From Bacteroidota bacterium (GTDB lineage: Bacteria > Bacteroidota > Rhodothermia > Rhodothermales > UBA10348): 64,000 nt of DNA. Position 1 is the stretch's first letter. Each line of letters starts with the position of its first letter. The translations under genes were made by a program, and so were the position numbers. The stretch lies in assembly GCA_029262855.1 (NCBI GenBank), contig JAJCYP010000033.1, positions 62,001 to 126,000 of the forward strand, in the 5' to 3' direction. Positions 10,464 through 19,013 of the stretch are shown piece by piece. Below the pieces are notes generated by a model. The model was not told where the DNA came from and made no database searches. It worked only from the letters and a program-made list of their open reading frames with translations.

Positions 10464-11553
10464 TCTCCGACAGCTTCGCCTTGTAGGCGGCTTTCAGCAT
10501 GCACTGGAAGTGATACACGCCCGGCTCCGCATCGGGAGAGAACCGCCCCCGGTCATAGGCGCGCGAGCGCAATCCGTTTTGTACGTGTTCGCAGATTTCG
10601 ACATCCTCCATCTGCACGCGGTCGCTGAACTCCGCGTCCTCGCGAATCAACTCAGGCCCGGTGCCGGCCGTGTAGTAGTAGTCGAAAATGACCTGGGTGC
10701 GGTCAAACGCGGTGGGGACAATTCGATTCACCTGCAGCCGGTGAGGCAGGATGTTGAACATCAGGTTCGGGAAGACGAAGTAGTAAAACGCGTCTCCCGA
10801 GGGTGTGCCGTAGATATTGTCTCCATCCTGAAGGGGGCTGTACTGCAACGAATAGGTCGGGTACGTTTCGGTCACGTAGTTCCGATAGTCCAGCAGGTCA
10901 CAGAGCTCTGGATGGACGATGGGCAAGTGATAGCCCTCCAGGTAATTGTCCACGTACACTTTCCAGTTGCAGGCCACATCGTAGATGTCGCGCCTCTCGA
11001 ACGTCATCGTGGACAGGTCCAGGGGAGCGATCCGTTCCGGTATGCCAGTCACGGACTCGTCGAGCGGACGAGGCTCCTCGGCCAGGTTGACGAACACCAT
11101 GCCCTGCCAGGTGGCGACCGAGACAGGCTTAAGCCCGAAGTCCCGCTTGTCGAAGAGTTCGGTCCTGTCAAACCGCGGGACTCCACGGAGGCTACCGTCC
11201 AGCTTGTAGGTCCACCCGTGGTACTTGCACTGCAGCATCTTGGCGATGCCGCAGGATTCCGTAACCAGCGGGCCTCCGCGGTGTCTGCAGACGTTGAACC
11301 AGCCCTTGAGGTCCCCTTCCTGATTCCTCACGACGACCACTGGCTCTCCGGCCACCGTGACTGACCGGAAGGCCCCGGTCTCACCGAAATCCGACGCCGG
11401 GCCGACATACTGCCACGACGCTGAAAGCAGCGTTTCGCGGTCCATCTCGTGAAAGTCCGGATGCACATACCACGCGCTGGGAATGGTTTCTGCGCGGGCC
11501 AGGGGTTGAATGCGAAGGGTGTCGAGATTGAGGTCCGGGAGTTGGGTCTTCAC
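10444..11553 (-). CDS. Rieske non-heme iron oxygenase, large (alpha) subunit type
   Basis: The 369-residue protein has a Rieske [2Fe-2S] centre with CRH at residues 89-91 and CKYH at 109-112. It also has a mononuclear iron site in VDNYLEGYHLPIVHP, with His at about 209 and 214 and the bridging Asp near 202. The fold matches ring-hydroxylating oxygenases and related choline/carnitine-type monooxygenases. The substrate is unknown, and no beta subunit, ferredoxin or reductase gene is adjacent. It starts 5 bp after the stop of aroE, suggesting cotranscription, and its 3' end overlaps the acylase gene. Confidence 0.88.
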   Translation of the reverse strand: MKTQLPDLNLDTLRIQPLARAETIPSAWYVHPDFHEMDRETLLSASWQYVGPASDFGETGAFRSVTVAGEPVVVVRNQEGDLKGWFNVCRHRGGPLVTESCGIAKMLQCKYHGWTYKLDGSLRGVPRFDRTELFDKRDFGLKPVSVATWQGMVFVNLAEEPRPLDESVTGIPERIAPLDLSTMTFERRDIYDVACNWKVYVDNYLEGYHLPIVHPELCDLLDYRNYVTETYPTYSLQYSPLQDGDNIYGTPSGDAFYYFVFPNLMFNILPHRLQVNRIVPTAFDRTQVIFDYYYTAGTGPELIREDAEFSDRVQMEDVEICEHVQNGLRSRAYDRGRFSPDAEPGVYHFQCMLKAAYKAKLSETTVGSS

Positions 11554-11558
11554 GAGAG

Positions 11559-12410
11559 TCAGTCAGGGGAAAGCGCCCGCTCGGCGGCTCGCGTCACGAC
11601 GGCAAGCGGCATGGCACGACCGGTCCAATGCTGGAACGCCGCGGCGGCCTGGCCGACGAGCATCGGCAGGCCATCCAGGCAAAGCGAACCCGCTTCCCCC
11701 GCATCCCGGAGAAGACGGGTAGCCCGAGGATTGTAGATCAGGTCGTACACAATCTGGCCTGGGTGAAACGCACTTTCCGAGAGGGGCGAGAGTGAGGGGT
11801 GTGGCCACATACCAACCGGGGTCGTATTCACCACAAGATCCACGGAGGCCGCGGCCGTGTGCCTGCGATCCCAGGCTGTCGTAACAACATTTACGCCGCG
11901 AGTTGCGATAGAGTCAATGAGAAGATTGCCTCGTTTTTCATTCCGAGTACAGATATGGATCCGGTCCATTTCCGCAATGCCCGAGAGGGCGTAGAGGACG
12001 CTTCTTGTGGCGCCTCCCGCCCCCAGGATGAGCGCCGATCGGACCGGCCGGCGCAGAAGAATCGGCCTCAGGGGGGCCAGGAAGCCGGTATGATCCGTGT
12101 TCTCGCCCCTCAGTCCATTCTCCGTCACAATGATGGTGTTTACCGCGCCAATCGCTGCAGCCCCGGCTGAGACGTCCGTCATGAGCGGCAGCACGGCTTC
12201 CTTGTGTGGGATGGTGACATTTACGCCGCCGTATCCAGCCTCGGCCATGGCACTGATCCAGTCTGAGAGGTGCTCGGCGGCGACGTCAACAGCGTCATAG
12301 CGGCCCGGGAGGCCGAGTTCCGCGAGGGCCGTATTGTGGAGCACAGGTGAGATAGACTGCTCGACAGGGTGTCCGATCAGGCCGAGACGAAAGCGTTGGT
12401 GAACCATCAT
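11559..12410 (-). CDS. aroE: Shikimate 5-dehydrogenase
   Basis: The 283-residue enzyme matches AroE. LIGHPVEQSISPVLHN binds shikimate, NVTIPHKE carries the catalytic Lys, and NTDHTGF carries the catalytic Asp. GAGGATRSVL is the NADP-binding loop, and the C-terminal LDGLPMLVGQAAAAFQHWTG closes the active site. It reduces 3-dehydroshikimate to shikimate with NADPH in aromatic amino-acid synthesis. Two ATG codons are tandem at the start (12410 and 12407). It is divergent from glutamate dehydrogenase and is followed 5 bp later by the Rieske oxygenase gene. Confidence 0.95.
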   Translation of the reverse strand: MMVHQRFRLGLIGHPVEQSISPVLHNTALAELGLPGRYDAVDVAAEHLSDWISAMAEAGYGGVNVTIPHKEAVLPLMTDVSAGAAAIGAVNTIIVTENGLRGENTDHTGFLAPLRPILLRRPVRSALILGAGGATRSVLYALSGIAEMDRIHICTRNEKRGNLLIDSIATRGVNVVTTAWDRRHTAAASVDLVVNTTPVGMWPHPSLSPLSESAFHPGQIVYDLIYNPRATRLLRDAGEAGSLCLDGLPMLVGQAAAAFQHWTGRAMPLAVVTRAAERALSPD

Positions 12411-12501
12411 TTAAGATAATCGACGGGGTCGCGATTGAGCCGCCCCTTGCGATGGGCCAGAATGAACGGTACCGTTCGGAAAGTCGAAACACTGCAAGTA
12501 C

Positions 12502-13911
12502 ATGTCTAGCCATATCAGCTTTCTGGATCAGGTCTACAGGATGTACGAAAAGGCCGGGGCGCACACCAAGCACACCTCGGGGCTTCTTACTCAGATCCGA
12601 ATCTGCAACGGAGTCTATGCGATGGAATTCCCGCTCAAACGGGACGACGGCTCCATAGGCGTCATAAAGGCATGGCGGGCCGAGCACAGCCACCACAAAC
12701 TGCCGGTGAAGGGGGGGATTCGCTACGCACCCAACGTCAATGAGGACGAGGTGGTAGCCCTTGCGACACTGATGACCATCAAGTGCGCCATCGTAGACGT
12801 GCCCTTTGGTGGGGCCAAGGGCGGCGTCAAGATCAACCGGAGGGACTATTCCAACGACGAGATTGAACGGATAACCAGGCGGCTCACCTTCGAGCTCATC
12901 AAGAAGAACCTGATCGGTCCCGGGACGGACGTCCCTGCCCCGGACTACGGGACGAGCGGCAAGGAGATGGCCTGGATACTGGATACGTACAATTCGTTCA
13001 CTGATGATCCGTTGGACGCGCTCGCGTGCGTCACCGGCAAGCCGCTGGGACAGGGCGGAATCCACGGCCGGACCGAGGCTACGGGCCGCGGCGTGTTCTT
13101 CGGGATCCGCGAAGCCTGCCGCGACAAAACGGCAATGGACGCGCTGGGATGGTCGACCGGTCTGGAGGACAAGACCGCCGTTGTCCAGGGACTGGGCAAC
13201 GTGGGCTACCACGCCGCACTCTACCTCCAGGAAGGCGGTGCCACGATAGTCGGGCTTGCCGAGTACGAGGGCGCCATCCACAATCCTGACGGCTTGGATG
13301 TCAAGGACGTCGTGCGACATCGGAAGGCTACGGGCTCCATTCTGGACTACCCCGGTGCTGCCAACATTGCAAATTCGCGTGCGGCTCTGCAGCTTCCCTG
13401 CCACATTCTCGTGCCGGCCGCCCTGGAGGGTCAGATCAGTACCGAAAACGCGGCCAGAATCCAGGCTCGCCTGATCGGAGAGGGGGCAAACGGCCCGGTC
13501 ACGGCCGACGCCGATGCCATCCTGTTGGAGAAGGGCTGCCTCATTCTGCCGGATGTCTACCTCAATGCAGGAGGTGTGACGGTCTCGTACTTCGAGTGGT
13601 TGCGTAATCTCTCCCATGTCCGCTTCGGGCGCATGAACAAGCGTTTCTCCCAGTCCAGCAGCGAAAAAGTCCTGCGTGCCATCGAGAAGGGCACCGGTGT
13701 CAAGCTGGACGATGCGCTGGTACAGGAGGCCATCTCCGGCGGGGACGAAGTGGATCTGGTCAACAGCGGGCTCGAGGAGACCATGATCGCCGCCTATCAC
13801 CAGATAGCCGAGACCGCGCGCGAGAAGAAAACAGACATGCGCACGGCTGCGTTTGTCCTGGCGATCAACAAGATCGCAGTGGCCTACGAGGAGATGGGAA
13901 TCTTTCCCTGA
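12502..13911 (+). CDS. Glu/Leu/Phe/Val dehydrogenase family, probable glutamate dehydrogenase
   Basis: The 469-residue protein has the family pattern. LPVKGGIRYAP and PFGGAKGGVK hold the substrate-binding and catalytic lysines at about residues 75-115. GPGTDVPAPDYGT follows, then the Rossmann part TAVVQGLGNVGYHAALYLQ at about 230. These enzymes interconvert glutamate and 2-oxoglutarate plus ammonium with NAD(P). Length and motifs favour glutamate dehydrogenase over the shorter branched-chain or phenylalanine enzymes, but specificity is not proven. It stands alone on the plus strand, and its last 28 bp overlap the convergent membrane-anchored protein gene. Confidence 0.9.
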   Translation: MSSHISFLDQVYRMYEKAGAHTKHTSGLLTQIRICNGVYAMEFPLKRDDGSIGVIKAWRAEHSHHKLPVKGGIRYAPNVNEDEVVALATLMTIKCAIVDVPFGGAKGGVKINRRDYSNDEIERITRRLTFELIKKNLIGPGTDVPAPDYGTSGKEMAWILDTYNSFTDDPLDALACVTGKPLGQGGIHGRTEATGRGVFFGIREACRDKTAMDALGWSTGLEDKTAVVQGLGNVGYHAALYLQEGGATIVGLAEYEGAIHNPDGLDVKDVVRHRKATGSILDYPGAANIANSRAALQLPCHILVPAALEGQISTENAARIQARLIGEGANGPVTADADAILLEKGCLILPDVYLNAGGVTVSYFEWLRNLSHVRFGRMNKRFSQSSSEKVLRAIEKGTGVKLDDALVQEAISGGDEVDLVNSGLEETMIAAYHQIAETAREKKTDMRTAAFVLAINKIAVAYEEMGIFP

Positions 13912-14795
13912 TCTCCAGAGACTGGCGGCCGTGGGCGGCCGTCAAGCTCGCGCTCAATCCTCTTCCACGTCTGCGCCGCGAGGGATTCGGCCTCCGCGTG
14001 CACCATGACACCGCCGGCACGCAGTCGCTTGAGCATGGCCAAGCGGTGCAACTGCCTGGCTGAATCCAGATCCAGACTGTCCATGACGGACACAGACAGT
14101 CTGGTCAGGGTAGAGGCCTCAGCCGCCAGCCGCTCCTTGTCGGCTTCCAGCGACTCGGCCAGTCGCGCCTGCCACATGACCCGCTTTTCGCTCTGACTCC
14201 TGCGCACGTTCCTGGCTGAGCCAATGTCCGGGCGAAGCCGCTCGTCAAGCACAACCTTCAGGCCGTCGTCCGCATAGAATCGCATGGACGGCGCGGTCTC
14301 TATGCCTTCCCCTGCACGGACCGCCTGGGTCTTCTGCACGTCGTCGAACAGTTGAAACATTGACTGCACCCGGCCAGCCGCGGCCTCCATTTCCGCGGGT
14401 GAGGGTGCCGCAGCAGGACGGGGAGGCTGCGCGGCGTCTGATGCCGGCGACGGTAGAACCGCGGGTTCATCCATGGCTATGCGGACCATCATCTCGGCCT
14501 CGGGGCCGTCCAGGCTGGACCCGCTGCTGCGCAGGTTCATGATGTTGGCGGCGAGGCGTTCCATCTGTTCGGGGCGCATTTCTCCATTGGCCACCTTCTC
14601 CTCCATCATCGAGATCGCGGCCAGCGCCTCGTTTCGGCCGTCTTCATCCGGCACGAGAGCCAGGAGGTGAGCGGAAAGGGACTGCACCGCGTTGCCAAGC
14701 AGGTCTTCGTCGGACTCCGAGAGGTACAGGTATCCTCCCACCGAGAAGACAAGGAGAACGGTGATAAGTCCGTATTCGCGCCAGAGCGTACCCAT
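13884..14795 (-). CDS. Membrane-anchored protein of unknown function
   Basis: The 303-residue product has one N-terminal membrane segment (about residues 9-26, LITVLLVFSVGGYLYL) and then a long soluble, charged, Ala/Glu/Met-rich region that is probably mostly helical. A Pro/Ala-rich linker sits near residues 112-133. I recognise no enzyme motif. The codon use looks like that of its neighbours, so the frame is probably real, although its last 28 bp overlap glutamate dehydrogenase. It lies just downstream of the nrdJ terminator and is transcribed in the same direction as nrdJ but presumably separately. Confidence 0.65.
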   Translation of the reverse strand: MGTLWREYGLITVLLVFSVGGYLYLSESDEDLLGNAVQSLSAHLLALVPDEDGRNEALAAISMMEEKVANGEMRPEQMERLAANIMNLRSSGSSLDGPEAEMMVRIAMDEPAVLPSPASDAAQPPRPAAAPSPAEMEAAAGRVQSMFQLFDDVQKTQAVRAGEGIETAPSMRFYADDGLKVVLDERLRPDIGSARNVRRSQSEKRVMWQARLAESLEADKERLAAEASTLTRLSVSVMDSLDLDSARQLHRLAMLKRLRAGGVMVHAEAESLAAQTWKRIERELDGRPRPPVSGDQGKIPISS

Positions 14796-14937
14796 ACATG
14801 AAGGCTGTTTCCGTAGCCCGTTTCAAGCGCGGCGCTACGAGATGTTTCCTCCGACGGAACGGAGGACCAGGGTGCCGTATTGCTCAGGGGGGTGAGAAGT
14901 GCCCATGACCCTTCGCGGTCTGAGGGCTGAACTTGAC

Positions 14938-14976
14938 AAAAAAAGGCGCCCGATCCTCCCACCAAGGATCGGGCGC
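14938..14976 (-). terminator. Rho-independent terminator of nrdJ
   Basis: Read on the minus strand, an 11-bp perfect stem (GCGCCCGATCC paired with GGATCGGGCGC, 14946-14956 with 14966-14976) encloses a 9-nt loop. It is followed directly by a run of seven T (A run 14938-14944 on the plus strand). It lies about 60 bp after the nrdJ stop codon, the expected place for transcript release. Confidence 0.9.
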
Positions 14977-15033
14977 GCCCCGTGAAGCGGGCACCCGACA
15001 GAAGCGGGTACCCTGAGGTGTTCGTTGACGGCG

Positions 15034-18000
15034 TTAGCCGCAGCCGCTCGTGTTACCGCAATTCGGGCACGAGTAGCAAGAGCCTGCACGGACCGTAATC
15101 GATCCGCAATTTGAGCACGGTGGAGCGTCCTCCTGGTTCTGGAAGGCTCCTGAAGCAGGAGCCGCCGCAAGCACAGGTGCGGTCGCAAGAGCCGGTTTGT
15201 TCACCGCCAGGAAGGCGTCTACCGTTACCCCGGTTGGGGGCTTCGCTCCTGGAAACATGTTCGCCTGAACCGTATCAGCAGCGGGCCCGCTTTGACTCAC
15301 GGCCTGCGTGACGGGGTCGGCCACACGCAGCGGCGCCGTCTCTGGGCTCAGGAATTTGTATTCCAGGTACCTGAAGATGTAGTCCATGATGGACTTCGCG
15401 ATCGGTATCTGCCGGTTGTTGGTGAAGCCGCTGGGCTCGAACCGCATATGGCTGAACTTCCTGCACATGTCCTCCAGCGGTACGCCATACTGCAGCGCCA
15501 GTGAGATGGATGTCGCAAAGGCGTCCATGAGGCCAGAGATGGTCGAGCCCTGCTTGGCCATAGTGATGAAGATCTCACCCGGCATCCCGTTGTCCGGGTA
15601 CTGACCCACGTGCAGGTATCCTTCGTGACCGGCAATCGAAAACTTGTGGGTCACTGACGGGCGCTCGTCGGGAAGGCGCCGACGCTCGGCTGTGTGAACC
15701 ACACGCTCCACGATGCGCTCCACGATCTGTGGCTCGGCCGTGAGCATGCCGTCTCCTGCGGTCTCTACAGCCTCGCCCGCGTTCTGCGTGTTGCCTCCCT
15801 TTGATGTGGAGAGCGGTTGGCTTCGCTTGGAGTTCTCGCGGTAGATGGCCACGGCCTTCAGCCCGAGCTCCCAACCCATCGCATACGCATCCGCAATCTC
15901 CTCAACGGTGATCTTCTCCGGCATGTTGACGGTCTTGGAGATGGCACCGGAAATGAAGGGCTGACAAGCCGCCATCATCTTCAGGTGGGCGACGTGGTGG
16001 ATGGAGCGAGTGCCCTTGAACGGTTTGAACGCGCAATCGAAGACGGGGAGATGCTCCTTCTTGAGCTTCGGCGCGCCCTCGATAGTGTCGTTTTCCTCAA
16101 CAAAGGCCATGATGCCATCGATGGCCTCGGCCGAATACCCCAGCTCCCGTAGAGCCAGCGGGACAGTTCGGTTGACGATCTTCAGCATGCCGTCACCCTT
16201 GCCGGCGAGCAGCTTGTACTTCACCAATGCGATGTCCGGCTCGATGCCTGTGGTATCGCAGTCCATCATGAACGCGATGGTGCCGGTCGGTGCCAGGACC
16301 GTGGCCTGGGAGTTCCGGAATCCGTGACGCTCGCCCAGCTCGAGCATGCGCTCAGCGGATTCGTGCGCAGCGTTCAGGAGATAAAGCGGGCAGGAGGGGT
16401 CAATGCTGCCGACGGCATCCCGGTGCATGCGCATCACATCCAGGAACGGCTCGCGATTCTTCGCATAGCCGTCAAAAGGTCCAATGCTGTCAATTCCAGC
16501 GATCTCGGCACTCCTTGCAAAGGCCTCGCAATGTTCGATGGCCATCAAGGCCCCCGCCACCGCGCGTCCCGCGTCTGAATCGTAGGGCAGGCCCATCGAC
16601 ATCAGAAGTGCGCCGAGGTTCGCAAAGCCGAGCCCCAGAGGACGGTAGGCATGGCTGTTCTTGGCGATGCGAGCAGAGGGGTAGCCCGCGTTGTCCACCA
16701 GGATTTCCATCGCCGTGATGTAGATCCTGCTGGCTGCGCGGAAACGCTCTACGTCTACCGCGCCATCTTTCTTCTGGAACTTGCGGAGGTTCAGACTCGC
16801 CAGGTTGCAGGCCGAGTCGTCCAAGAACATGTACTCGGAGCAGGGATTGCTCGAGTTGATCGGACCAGAATTCTTGCAGGTGTGCCAGCGCTGAATGGTG
16901 TCCTCATACTGCATCCCCGGATCACCACAGACGTGAGTACCCTGGGCGATGGTAGTCAGCAGACCGTCGGCGTCGACGGTGGTCACGGCTTCGCCATTGG
17001 TGACGGCGGTCAAGTCAAAGTCGGCCTTGTCCTTTGCGGCCTGCATGAACGCGTCGTTCACCCGCACAGACTGGTTGACGTTCTGGAAAGCCACCGATCC
17101 ATAGGCGGGTCCGTTGAAGGATCCGTCGTAGCCCTCTTCGATCAGAGCCCAGGCCTTGCGCTCTTCTTCCTGCTTGGCGTTGATAAATTCGAGAACGTCC
17201 GGATGCCAGATCTTCAGCGTCTGCATGATGGCAGCACGCCTGGTCTTGCCGCCGGACTTGATGGTCCCGCCCGTCGCGTCCTGCACCTTCATGAAGGACA
17301 CGGGGCCGGAGGGAATGCCGCCACCTGACAGCGTCTCCTGGGAAGAGCGCAGCTTGGACCAATCTGCTCCCACACCCGATCCGAACTTGAACAGTCGCGC
17401 GCTCTCCGACATCAGTTGCCAGATGTCGTCAATCGAATCCTCGACGGAAATGATGAAGCAGGCCGATGCCTGCGGCCGCACGTAGGGGTCAACCGCCTTG
17501 ACGCGACCGGACTTCTCGTCCCAGCCGTGAAGCGTCTTGCCGCCGGTGTCCTTGACTCCGTATTGCTGGTTCAGTCCGACATTGAACCAGACCGGTGAGT
17601 TGAATGCCCCGTATTGATTGACGCACAGCCAGGTCAGGTCATCATAGAAACGTTCGCCGTCTTCTTTGGAGGCGAAGTAGCCCTGCGCCGTTCCCCAATC
17701 CGCGATGGTGCGCGTTACGCGGTGAATCAGCTGCCGAAGCGACGACTCCCGTCCACCTTCAGCGGGGTCCTTCCCGTTCTGCGACACGTCGCCGTAGAAG
17801 TACTTGCTTGCGACGACGTTCGTCGACAGCTGGCTCCAGGTTACCGGAAATTCGACGTCCTTCTGCTCGAAGATCGCTTCGCCATGCTGATTGCGAATGG
17901 CGGCGTCGCGCTGCTCCCACCTGACTGAGTCGAAGGGGCCCGCGCCCACCTCTGAAAACACGCGATCAATTTTCAGTCCGCCCACGAGGGTGTCACTGGG

Positions 18001-18072
18001 TGATGAGGCTGGGGTATCCATGGCCTTCGTGGCTCCTTCCTGGAAAAGCTGTGCGTCCTTTGCTTCCGGCAT
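15034..18072 (-). CDS. nrdJ: Vitamin B12-dependent (class II) ribonucleotide reductase
   Basis: The 1012-residue protein reduces ribonucleotides to deoxyribonucleotides using adenosylcobalamin, independent of oxygen. SACFIIS (Cys about 205) and DDSACNLASLNL (Cys about 422) give the redox pair. NPCSEY (Cys about 411) carries the thiyl radical; its 11-residue spacing to the second redox Cys fits class II enzymes. The APTGTIAF and DCDTTGIEPD stretches are also typical. The C-terminus ends in CSNCGS...SCPNCGNTSGCG, cysteine pairs that either bind zinc or shuttle electrons to the active site. The ATG at 18072 is chosen; the frame is open upstream to 18168, but those residues are unlike NrdJ and would run through a leader hairpin. 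No nrdAB or nrdDG is seen here. Confidence 0.95.
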   Translation of the reverse strand: MPEAKDAQLFQEGATKAMDTPASSPSDTLVGGLKIDRVFSEVGAGPFDSVRWEQRDAAIRNQHGEAIFEQKDVEFPVTWSQLSTNVVASKYFYGDVSQNGKDPAEGGRESSLRQLIHRVTRTIADWGTAQGYFASKEDGERFYDDLTWLCVNQYGAFNSPVWFNVGLNQQYGVKDTGGKTLHGWDEKSGRVKAVDPYVRPQASACFIISVEDSIDDIWQLMSESARLFKFGSGVGADWSKLRSSQETLSGGGIPSGPVSFMKVQDATGGTIKSGGKTRRAAIMQTLKIWHPDVLEFINAKQEEERKAWALIEEGYDGSFNGPAYGSVAFQNVNQSVRVNDAFMQAAKDKADFDLTAVTNGEAVTTVDADGLLTTIAQGTHVCGDPGMQYEDTIQRWHTCKNSGPINSSNPCSEYMFLDDSACNLASLNLRKFQKKDGAVDVERFRAASRIYITAMEILVDNAGYPSARIAKNSHAYRPLGLGFANLGALLMSMGLPYDSDAGRAVAGALMAIEHCEAFARSAEIAGIDSIGPFDGYAKNREPFLDVMRMHRDAVGSIDPSCPLYLLNAAHESAERMLELGERHGFRNSQATVLAPTGTIAFMMDCDTTGIEPDIALVKYKLLAGKGDGMLKIVNRTVPLALRELGYSAEAIDGIMAFVEENDTIEGAPKLKKEHLPVFDCAFKPFKGTRSIHHVAHLKMMAACQPFISGAISKTVNMPEKITVEEIADAYAMGWELGLKAVAIYRENSKRSQPLSTSKGGNTQNAGEAVETAGDGMLTAEPQIVERIVERVVHTAERRRLPDERPSVTHKFSIAGHEGYLHVGQYPDNGMPGEIFITMAKQGSTISGLMDAFATSISLALQYGVPLEDMCRKFSHMRFEPSGFTNNRQIPIAKSIMDYIFRYLEYKFLSPETAPLRVADPVTQAVSQSGPAADTVQANMFPGAKPPTGVTVDAFLAVNKPALATAPVLAAAPASGAFQNQEDAPPCSNCGSITVRAGSCYSCPNCGNTSGCG

Positions 18073-18089
18073 ATTGTCCGACGGTGAGA

Positions 18090-18118
18090 CCCGCAGGCAT
18101 GGGATGCCTCTTCGCGGG
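18090..18118 (-). promoter_or_regulatory. Hairpin in the nrdJ leader
   Basis: Just upstream of the nrdJ start (17 bases before the ATG) the sequence folds into a two-part stem. The outer CCCGC pairs with GCGGG (18090-18094 with 18114-18118). The inner GGCAT pairs with ATGCC (18096-18100 with 18104-18108) around a GGG loop, with an asymmetric internal loop between the two parts. There is no T run, so it is not a terminator. It could affect ribosome access or be part of a larger leader structure; I see no cobalamin-riboswitch consensus around it. The regulatory role is inferred. Confidence 0.45.
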
Positions 18119-18582
18119 TGTGTTAGGTGGCGATGGTGGGGACCCAAGAAAGGCGCCTGAGCGCCCACCCTGCATAACGGCTATACCGGAACGTGAAGCC
18201 GAAAATGTGACTGGGGCCTGCTGGGCTTGTTCTAAAACTCGCGGATCAATTCCCCGAACGCAACCTGTTTTTGTCCACACCTTCTAACACCGACAACGCA
18301 CAAAAACGGCACGATTTTGTGGAAAAAAAGTCGCTCAGGTGGCCCAGAGTCTGAGGTATTGCGCCCGGGTGGTGTTTCCGGCTCGGGAGATGCATTGGCG
18401 GCGCGAGACGTCTGTTCCCCATATTGCACAATAACGGACATCCCACATCAACAATAACGGCCCCTCCATCGAACGGCCCTGAGAAGCGAGGCATGCCGAA
18501 CCGGGATCGGGTTTGATCGTTCCAGTGTGTTCTGACAGATTCCGGCACAAGCCGAAAGCATAAAACCCTTGGTTCGCCCCAC
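18119..18582. other. Intergenic region between nrdJ and the divergent small gene
   Basis: About 460 bp separate the nrdJ leader hairpin from the start of the gene at 18583. I see no coding frame with convincing composition. The segment is locally AT-richer around 18260-18330. There it contains TTGTCCACA (18271-18279, plus strand) and TTTTCCACA (18318-18326, minus strand), each one mismatch from the DnaA box TTATCCACA. It should hold both divergent promoters, but I cannot place -10/-35 elements with confidence. Confidence 0.5.
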
Positions 18583-18981
18583 ATGGAATTCAACGAACGC
18601 AGCGCGTATCCGCATCCTGACGATTTCAAGGTGATGCGTCCCGAATACACGGAGTTGGAGGACGGCTCCTTCCAGGCCACCATCACCATCGCTCCGTTCA
18701 AGGTCGTGGGCCAGAGCGTCTCCAAGCCGGGCGCGCGCAGAGCTGCCATCTACGAGGCCGCAAAGACCTACCGGAACTACCACCCGTCGTACCGCCTGGA
18801 CAATCCCTATCCGGCTGCCTTCATGGATACGGAGAACACCAAGTGGAAGCAGCTGTCCGGCATCCAGAAAGAGCGCAATGGAGACTATGCCTTCTACGAC
18901 GCGGAGGGCGAAGAGGATTTCGCGGACACGGAGCAGCTTCTGCTCTGGGACGTGCGTCCTGCATCCATCGCAGCCCAGTAG
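18583..18981 (+). CDS. Small soluble protein of unknown function
   Basis: The 132-residue product (MEFNERSAYPHPDDFKVM at the N-terminus) has no signal peptide or membrane segment and is acidic at its C-terminus. It is rich in Tyr, Asp and Glu and includes the segment KTYRNYHPSYRLDNPYPAAF. I recognise no family. The ATG lies at the end of a long non-coding stretch, and the reading frame has the same third-position GC preference as its neighbours, which supports a real gene. It is divergent from nrdJ and convergent with the membrane protein at 19014. Confidence 0.65.
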   Translation: MEFNERSAYPHPDDFKVMRPEYTELEDGSFQATITIAPFKVVGQSVSKPGARRAAIYEAAKTYRNYHPSYRLDNPYPAAFMDTENTKWKQLSGIQKERNGDYAFYDAEGEEDFADTEQLLLWDVRPASIAAQ

Positions 18982-19013
18982 GGCGGGAACGGCCCGCTGG
19001 AGCTGGAGGACCT

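Noticed and set aside
12295-13800. 501-codon open frame antisense to glutamate dehydrogenase and overlapping aroE
   Set aside because: It is a shadow of the dehydrogenase gene, with no family features, and conflicts with two well-supported genes.
14977-15033. Second hairpin between the nrdJ stop and its terminator
   Set aside because: The sequence holds a short repeated CCCGCTTC segment but no good stem followed by a T run, so it is not a separate terminator.
18119-18582. Search for a cobalamin riboswitch upstream of nrdJ
   Set aside because: I did not find a B12-box-like GCCACTG segment or the usual junction pattern on the nrdJ strand, so the leader is only described as a hairpin.
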